Source: Novosphingobium colocasiae (GTDB lineage Bacteria; Pseudomonadota; Alphaproteobacteria; Sphingomonadales; Sphingomonadaceae). Taken from it: a stretch of DNA of 59,886 bases. Shown piece by piece: positions 55,786-59,886 of this stretch. Position 1 is the stretch's first letter. The number at the start of each line of letters is the position of its first letter. The notes under the pieces were generated by a model that did not search any database, was not told the origin of the DNA, and worked only from the letters and a program-made list of their open reading frames with translations. Made by a program: the position numbers and the translations under genes. Where the stretch lies: positions 1 through 59,886 of the forward strand of contig NZ_BMZA01000006.1 in assembly GCF_014652555.1 (NCBI RefSeq). Direction: 5' to 3'.

Positions 55786-58164
55786 ATGCCCAGTTTCGCC
55801 CAGAGCCTCGAAAAGACCTTGCACGCTGCCCTGACGCACGCGTCGGAGCGCAGCCATGAATACGCGACGCTCGAGCATCTCCTGCTCGCGCTGATCGACG
55901 ATCCGGACGCGGCGCAGGTCATGCAGGCCTGCGGCGTCGACCTGGGTGACCTGGGCGACGTGGTGCGCCAGTACCTCGATCAGGAATATCAGTCGCTCAA
56001 GACCGAGCAGAAGGGCGATCCCGCCCCCACCGCCGGGTTCCAGCGGGTGATCCAGCGCGCCATCCTCCACGTCCAGTCATCCGGCAAGGATACCGTGACC
56101 GGGGCCAACGTGCTGGTCGCGCTGTTCTCCGAACGCGACAGCTACGCCGTCTACTTCCTCCAGCAGCAGGACATGAGCCGGCTGGATGCGGTGTCCTATA
56201 TCAGCCACGGCATCGGCAAGGGCGGCAAGCGCATCGAGGACCGTTCGGCCAAGGGTGCCGAAGAGGAAAAGCCTGCGCCTGAGGAAAAGGCCGAAACCAA
56301 GAGCAGCGCCAACAAGAAGGACAGCGCGCTCGACCAGTTCTGCGTCAACCTCAACGAAAAGGCGCTGGTCGGCAAGGTCGATCCGCTGATCGGCCGCGGC
56401 CCGGAAGTGGATCGCACGATCCAGATCCTGTGCCGCCGGTCGAAGAACAACCCGCTCTATGTGGGTGATCCCGGCGTCGGCAAGACCGCGATCGCCGAAG
56501 GCCTGGCGCGCAAGATCGTCGAAGGCGAAGTGCCCGAAGTGCTGGCCGAAGCGGTGATCTATTCGCTCGACATGGGCAGCCTGCTGGCCGGCACCCGCTA
56601 TCGCGGCGATTTCGAGGAGCGGCTGAAGCAGGTCGTCTCCGAACTCGAAAAGATGCCGCACGCGATCCTGTTCATCGACGAGATCCACACCGTGATCGGT
56701 GCCGGCGCGACCAGCGGCGGGGCGATGGACGCATCGAACCTGCTCAAGCCCGCGCTGTCGGGCGGCACCATCCGCTGCGTCGGCTCGACCACGTACAAGG
56801 AATTCCGCAACCACTTCGAAAAGGACCGTGCCCTGCTGCGCCGGTTCCAGAAGATCGACGTCAACGAGCCTTCGGTGGAAGATACGATCAAGATCCTCAA
56901 GGGCCTGCGCACGGCCTTCGAAGATCACCACAAGGTCAAGTACACCCCCGATGCGATCAAGACCGCGGTCGAGCTTTCGGCGCGCTACATCAATGACCGC
57001 AAGCTGCCCGACAAGGCGATCGACGTGATCGACGAAGTGGGCGCGATGCAGATGCTGGTGCCGCCCAGCCGTCGCAAGAAGACCATCACCGCCCGCGAGA
57101 TCGAGCAGGTCATCGCGACGATGGCGCGCATCCCGCCCAAGTCGGTCAGCACTGATGACAAGAAGGCGCTGGAAAACCTGGAGCGCGATCTCAAGCGCGT
57201 GGTGTTCGGGCAGGACAAGGCGATCGAGGTGCTGTCCACCGCGATGAAGCTGTCCCGCGCGGGCCTGCGCGATCCGGACAAGCCGATCGGCTCGTTCCTG
57301 TTCTCCGGCCCGACCGGCGTGGGCAAGACCGAAGTCGCCAAGCAACTGGCCCAGATCATGGGCATCCCGATGCAGCGCTTCGACATGTCGGAATATATGG
57401 AGCGCCACTCCGTCAGCCGCCTGATCGGTGCCCCTCCGGGCTATGTCGGGTTCGATCAGGGCGGTCTGCTAACGGACGCCATCGACCAGCAGCCGCACTG
57501 CGTCCTGCTGCTCGACGAGATCGAGAAGGCGCATGCCGATCTCTACAACATCCTGCTGCAGGTGATGGATAACGGCCGGCTGACCGATCACCACGGAAAG
57601 ACGGTGGACTTCCGCAACGTGGTCCTCATCATGACCACCAATGCAGGCGCTTCGGACATGACGCGCAACGGCATCGGCTTCGGCGATGTTTCCAAGGCCG
57701 ACGCCGGCGAGGAAGCGGTGAAGAACCTCTTCACGCCGGAATTCCGCAACCGGCTCGATGCCATCGTGCCCTTCGCCTATCTGGCCAAGGAAACTATCAG
57801 CCGGGTGGTGGACAAGTTCATCCTCCAACTTGAACTGCAACTGGCCGATCAGAACGTCCACATCCAGTTCGATGGCGATGCCCGCGAATGGCTGGGCCAT
57901 CGCGGCTATGACAAGCTCTACGGGGCCCGGCCGATGGCGCGGGTCATCCAGGAGAAGGTCAAGCAGCCGCTGGCGGAAGAACTGCTGTTCGGCAAGCTGG
58001 CGCACGGCGGCGAAGTGCACGTCTCGATCAAGGAAGACGCGCTGAACTTCGAGCTGACCCCGGCCGCTCCCAAGGTCTCCAAGACCAAAGCCAAGCCGAA
58101 GAAGGCCCCGGCCAAGCGGGCCAAGAAGGCCGGAACCCAGCCGGAAGCCAGCTCCGAGGACTGA
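55786..58164 (+). CDS. clpA: ATP-dependent Clp protease ATP-binding subunit ClpA
   Basis: AAA+ unfoldase of ClpAP, 792 residues. N-domain (about 1-140, SLEKTLHAALTHASERSHEY), first AAA+ with Walker A GDPGVGKTAIAEGLA (about 230) and GTRYRGDFEERLK, second AAA+ with GPTGVGKTEVAKQLA (about 508) and APPGYVGFDQGG, and the ClpP-docking loop NGIGFGD. It ends in a Lys/Ala/Pro-rich basic tail (about 760-792) beyond the E. coli end. clpS, usually upstream, is absent here; DUF1192 is there instead. A strong terminator follows. Confidence 0.97.
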   Translation: MPSFAQSLEKTLHAALTHASERSHEYATLEHLLLALIDDPDAAQVMQACGVDLGDLGDVVRQYLDQEYQSLKTEQKGDPAPTAGFQRVIQRAILHVQSSGKDTVTGANVLVALFSERDSYAVYFLQQQDMSRLDAVSYISHGIGKGGKRIEDRSAKGAEEEKPAPEEKAETKSSANKKDSALDQFCVNLNEKALVGKVDPLIGRGPEVDRTIQILCRRSKNNPLYVGDPGVGKTAIAEGLARKIVEGEVPEVLAEAVIYSLDMGSLLAGTRYRGDFEERLKQVVSELEKMPHAILFIDEIHTVIGAGATSGGAMDASNLLKPALSGGTIRCVGSTTYKEFRNHFEKDRALLRRFQKIDVNEPSVEDTIKILKGLRTAFEDHHKVKYTPDAIKTAVELSARYINDRKLPDKAIDVIDEVGAMQMLVPPSRRKKTITAREIEQVIATMARIPPKSVSTDDKKALENLERDLKRVVFGQDKAIEVLSTAMKLSRAGLRDPDKPIGSFLFSGPTGVGKTEVAKQLAQIMGIPMQRFDMSEYMERHSVSRLIGAPPGYVGFDQGGLLTDAIDQQPHCVLLLDEIEKAHADLYNILLQVMDNGRLTDHHGKTVDFRNVVLIMTTNAGASDMTRNGIGFGDVSKADAGEEAVKNLFTPEFRNRLDAIVPFAYLAKETISRVVDKFILQLELQLADQNVHIQFDGDAREWLGHRGYDKLYGARPMARVIQEKVKQPLAEELLFGKLAHGGEVHVSIKEDALNFELTPAAPKVSKTKAKPKKAPAKRAKKAGTQPEASSED

Positions 58165-58191
58165 GGCAGTACATTGGTCTGATCAAGATTA

Positions 58192-58216
58192 GGGGGGCGG
58201 AAAGCCCCCCTTTTTT
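58192..58216 (+). terminator. Terminator of clpA
   Basis: GGGGGGC-GGAAA-GCCCCCC followed by TTTTTT, a textbook intrinsic terminator 27 bases after the clpA stop. Confidence 0.95.
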
Positions 58217-58296
58217 CGTCAGCGGTGGATTACTGTCGCGTCAATCTTGTGCGCTGAAAGGAAATATGGCCGAGTAGCTGCCGGTCGCGTGACCAA

Positions 58297-58384
58297 CCTA
58301 AGTCCAACCTCCGGGCACAGAATGCTTCCTTTGACCGCGGGAAGCAGCCGCATCCCGAAGGTGCCGGAACTGATCCGGCTTAGG
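58297..58384 (+). ncRNA. Candidate structured RNA / 5' leader upstream of a micro-ORF
   Basis: Three nested helices can form: P1 CCTAAGTC (58297-58304) with GGCTTAGG (58377-58384), one G-U; P2 GGCAC (58314-58318) with GTGCC (58361-58365); P3 TGCTTCCT (58323-58330) with GGGAAGCA (58339-58346), one G-U. A competing hairpin CCGGA-N5-TCCGG (58364-58378) would break P1 and P2, as in a two-state switch. The 3' strand of P1 ends four bases before an AGGAGGTGA ribosome-binding site at 58389. I match it to no known riboswitch or ncRNA family. Identity, expression and boundaries are inference. Confidence 0.45.
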
Positions 58385-58399
58385 ACGTAGGAGGTGACG

Positions 58400-58507
58400 A
58401 TGAGGCGAGTACACGTTCGCGCTTATCGCCGCTGGCGGTTCGAACGGTGGGAGAATGTGTGTCACCACACCCGCCGTTGGCCTAACCAGCTTTCGTTCAA
58501 TTTCTAG
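58400..58507 (+). CDS. Micro-ORF, 35-residue Arg/Trp/His-rich peptide
   Basis: ATG at 58400 follows AGGAGGTGA (58389-58397), nine bases fully complementary to the 16S 3' end, two bases from the start; an in-frame stop lies just upstream (58388-58390). The product begins MRRVHVRAYRRWRFERWENV and continues CHHTRRWPNQLSFNF. It is very basic, aromatic, with one Cys and three His-containing positions. Composition would suit a nucleic-acid- or membrane-binding peptide, or a leader peptide. It follows the structured region and clpA terminator, and precedes the exonuclease gene by 158 bases. Function unknown. Confidence 0.5.
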   Translation: MRRVHVRAYRRWRFERWENVCHHTRRWPNQLSFNF

Positions 58508-58554
58508 TTCGATTTAACCAGGTCACGCGGCCACCCATGAGGCGACCACGACCG

Positions 58555-58629
58555 GAATCTTGCCGTAAGCGAATCGAAATTGCAATTAATCAGATTTGAT
58601 AAATTTCGGCCGAGTCACGCCCACGAATC
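58555..58629. promoter_or_regulatory. Four GANTC sites upstream of the exonuclease gene
   Basis: GAATC at 58555, 58571 and 58625 and GAGTC at 58612 lie within 75 bases in an AT-richer gap directly before the exonuclease gene. Clustered CcrM-type sites suggest cell-cycle-linked methylation control. The rest of the gap (58508-58665) holds no gene. Confidence 0.35.
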
Positions 58630-58665
58630 CGAAACAACCCTAGTTATGCACAGTTACAACAATCT

Positions 58666-59670
58666 ATGGCCCGCAACTTCGAATGGATTCGGCCCGAGCC
58701 CTGGGGGATCCACATCGTCCCTGCCGATTGCTGGATAGACCCCGCGCGCAGCGTTGCGCGGGCGCTGGTTACCCATGGCCACGCCGACCATGCGCGGGGC
58801 GGCCACGGGGCCACAATCGCCACCCCCGAAACGCTGGCGATCATGAAATTGCGCTATGCCACGGACGAAGGCGCGATCCCTGCGCCTTATGACGCGCCGG
58901 TCGAGATCGGCGGCGGGGTTACCGCTACGTTCGTGCCAGCCGGCCATGTCCTGGGATCAGCACAAATCCTGTTGCAGCACGGCGGCGAGCGCGTTGTCGT
59001 GACCGGGGACTTCAAGCGCCGGCCCGATCCCACCTGCGCCCCGTTCGCGGTAACGCCCTGCGATTTGTTCATCACCGAGGCGACGTTCGGCTTGCCGGTG
59101 TTCCGCCATCCGCCGGTGGAGCGCGAGATAGGCCGGCTGCTGGACCGCCTTGCCGCCGAACCGGCGCGCTGCGTGCTGGTCGGTGCCTATGCGCTGGGCA
59201 AGGCGCAGCGGGTGATCGCCGAGCTGCGCCGCGCCGGCCATGCCCTTCCGATCTACCTCCACGGCGCGATGGAGCGGATGTGCCGGCTCTACGAGGATCT
59301 GGGCGCCGATCTGGGCGTGCTGCTGCCGGTCAGTGAAACGCCCAGGGATGCGCTGGTCGGGGCCATCGTCATCGCCCCGCCCTCTGCGTTGAATGATCGC
59401 TGGAGCCGCCGCCTGCCCGATCCCGTCACCGCGATGGCCTCAGGCTGGATGCAGGTCCGCCAGCGCGCCCGCCAGCGCATGGTCGAACTGCCCCTGATCA
59501 TCTCCGACCATGCCGACTGGGACGAGCTGACCACCACCATCGCCGAGGTCAACCCCGCCGAAACCTGGATCACCCACGGCCGCGAGGAAGCGCTGCTGCG
59601 CTGGTGCCAGCTCACCCAACGCAGCGCCCGCGCTCTGGCGTTGGTAGGCTACGAGGACGAGGATGACTGA
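58666..59670 (+). CDS. Ligase-associated DNA exonuclease (MBL fold)
   Basis: The 334-residue metallo-beta-lactamase-fold nuclease has THGHADHARGG (HxHxDH), GHVLGSAQILLQHGGERVVVTGD (split) with Asp in VTGDFKRRPDP, ITEATFGLP and LIISDHADWDEL. It matches the ligase-associated exonuclease found in operons with an ATP-dependent DNA ligase and an Lhr-type helicase, a DNA-repair set. Those partners would lie beyond the right edge. Downstream, inside the window, is only repeat copy 3. Start ATG at 58666; upstream sequence is AT-rich. Confidence 0.9.
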   Translation: MARNFEWIRPEPWGIHIVPADCWIDPARSVARALVTHGHADHARGGHGATIATPETLAIMKLRYATDEGAIPAPYDAPVEIGGGVTATFVPAGHVLGSAQILLQHGGERVVVTGDFKRRPDPTCAPFAVTPCDLFITEATFGLPVFRHPPVEREIGRLLDRLAAEPARCVLVGAYALGKAQRVIAELRRAGHALPIYLHGAMERMCRLYEDLGADLGVLLPVSETPRDALVGAIVIAPPSALNDRWSRRLPDPVTAMASGWMQVRQRARQRMVELPLIISDHADWDELTTTIAEVNPAETWITHGREEALLRWCQLTQRSARALALVGYEDEDD

Positions 59671-59779
59671 AGGTCACACCAGGGCGCGGCGGTGCCGGGA
59701 AGCGCAAGAGGACATGCGACGAAGTCGCCTTTTCCCTGCCACGAAGCGATTTACGCAAAGCCAGCGCGAGGAAGATCGC

Positions 59780-59863
59780 CTGCGGAGCGGCGCGACACCT
59801 TTGCGCCTCTGCGCCTCTGCGCGAATCCATTCTTTCTCCTCCGCGTCTCCGCGCCTCCGCGTG
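59780..59863. repeat. Dispersed palindromic repeat, copy 3 (one arm visible)
   Basis: From 59780 the sequence reads CTGCGGAGCGGCGCGACACC, then CGCCTCTGCG units and CTCCGCGTCTCCGCGCCTCC ending at about 59863, the right-hand half of the family. The matching left arm is not present in the preceding bases; instead a short hairpin GCGAC-GAA-GTCGC followed by CTTTT is at about 59715-59732. It separates the exonuclease from whatever follows. Confidence 0.75.
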
Positions 59864-59886
59864 CAATCCATGCTCCACGCGCGGGC

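Noticed and set aside
58339..58349. GGAAGCAGCC resembling the conserved core of SRP (4.5S) RNA
   Set aside because: The rest of the SRP domain IV (GGTCAGG, GGAA tetraloop with matching strand) is absent and the flanking helices differ.
58436..58452. GGTTCGAAC resembling a tRNA T-loop
   Set aside because: The flanking bases (GGCGG and GGTGG) cannot form a T stem, and no acceptor or anticodon arm is present.

Overview
The window is GC-rich (outside a few islands), densely coded and carries gene orders typical of Alphaproteobacteria: glnB-glnA behind a sigma-54-type promoter, argS-SPOR-nagZ-scpA-scpB-tatABC, phoH-ybeY-corC, proA-nadD-rsfS-rlmH, a DUF1013/TrcR regulator, DUF1489 and DUF1192 proteins, and a bactofilin/M23 peptidase pair. 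Protein style and gene order fit the Sphingomonadales (Novosphingobium/Sphingomonas/Erythrobacter type). This is a chromosomal segment. No rRNA, tRNA, CRISPR array or complete insertion sequence was seen.

Layout. 1-300 is the 5' part of a lower-GC P-loop ATPase cut by the window edge. 700-6366 (minus) holds a FIST-domain sensor and hybrid histidine kinase pair (NosP/NahK-like) beside a DUF779 protein and an acetaldehyde-type dehydrogenase. 6516-11210 (plus) is a biotin cluster: bioF, an alpha/beta hydrolase, bioC, bioD, bioA. 11312-17457 holds a methyltransferase and divergent XRE regulator, map, a DUF3298 lipoprotein, an M17 aminopeptidase, an SH3-only protein and argC. 17771-19831 is the glnB-glnA nitrogen module. 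19981-25193 holds a nucleotidyltransferase remnant, bpt, ilvA, a beta-hydroxyacid dehydrogenase and a degenerate amidohydrolase. 25196-32240 (minus) is the argS-to-tatC block for translation, septum/peptidoglycan recycling, chromosome condensation and Tat export. 32287-37398 holds a pirin, a HigBA-type toxin-antitoxin pair, miaB, an SGNH-type esterase lipoprotein and an RcnB-like protein. 37665-45997 holds the phoH-ybeY-corC-lysR run, bactofilin/M23, and proA-nadD-rsfS-rlmH. 46018-47010 is a lower-GC DUF4268 putative nuclease. 47045-58164 holds DUF1489, mgtE, a peptidyl-prolyl isomerase, a lipase-like lipoprotein, an acyl-CoA ligase, trcR, a GST/quinone-reductase pair, DUF1192 and clpA. 58297-59670 holds a possible structured leader, a micro-ORF with an extremely strong ribosome-binding site, and a ligase-associated DNA exonuclease.

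Three copies of a dispersed palindromic repeat (arms related to CACGCGGAGGCGCGGAGACG) lie at 7687-7906, 53515-53659 and about 59780-59863. The first sits inside the biotin cluster. The signals most worth following are the 58.3-58.5 kb structured RNA plus micropeptide, the toxin-antitoxin promoter built from two TGTAGY-N5-RCTACA palindromes next to miaB, the NosP/NahK/aldehyde-dehydrogenase neighbourhood, the amidohydrolase that has lost its metal ligands, and the unusual esterase in the biotin operon.
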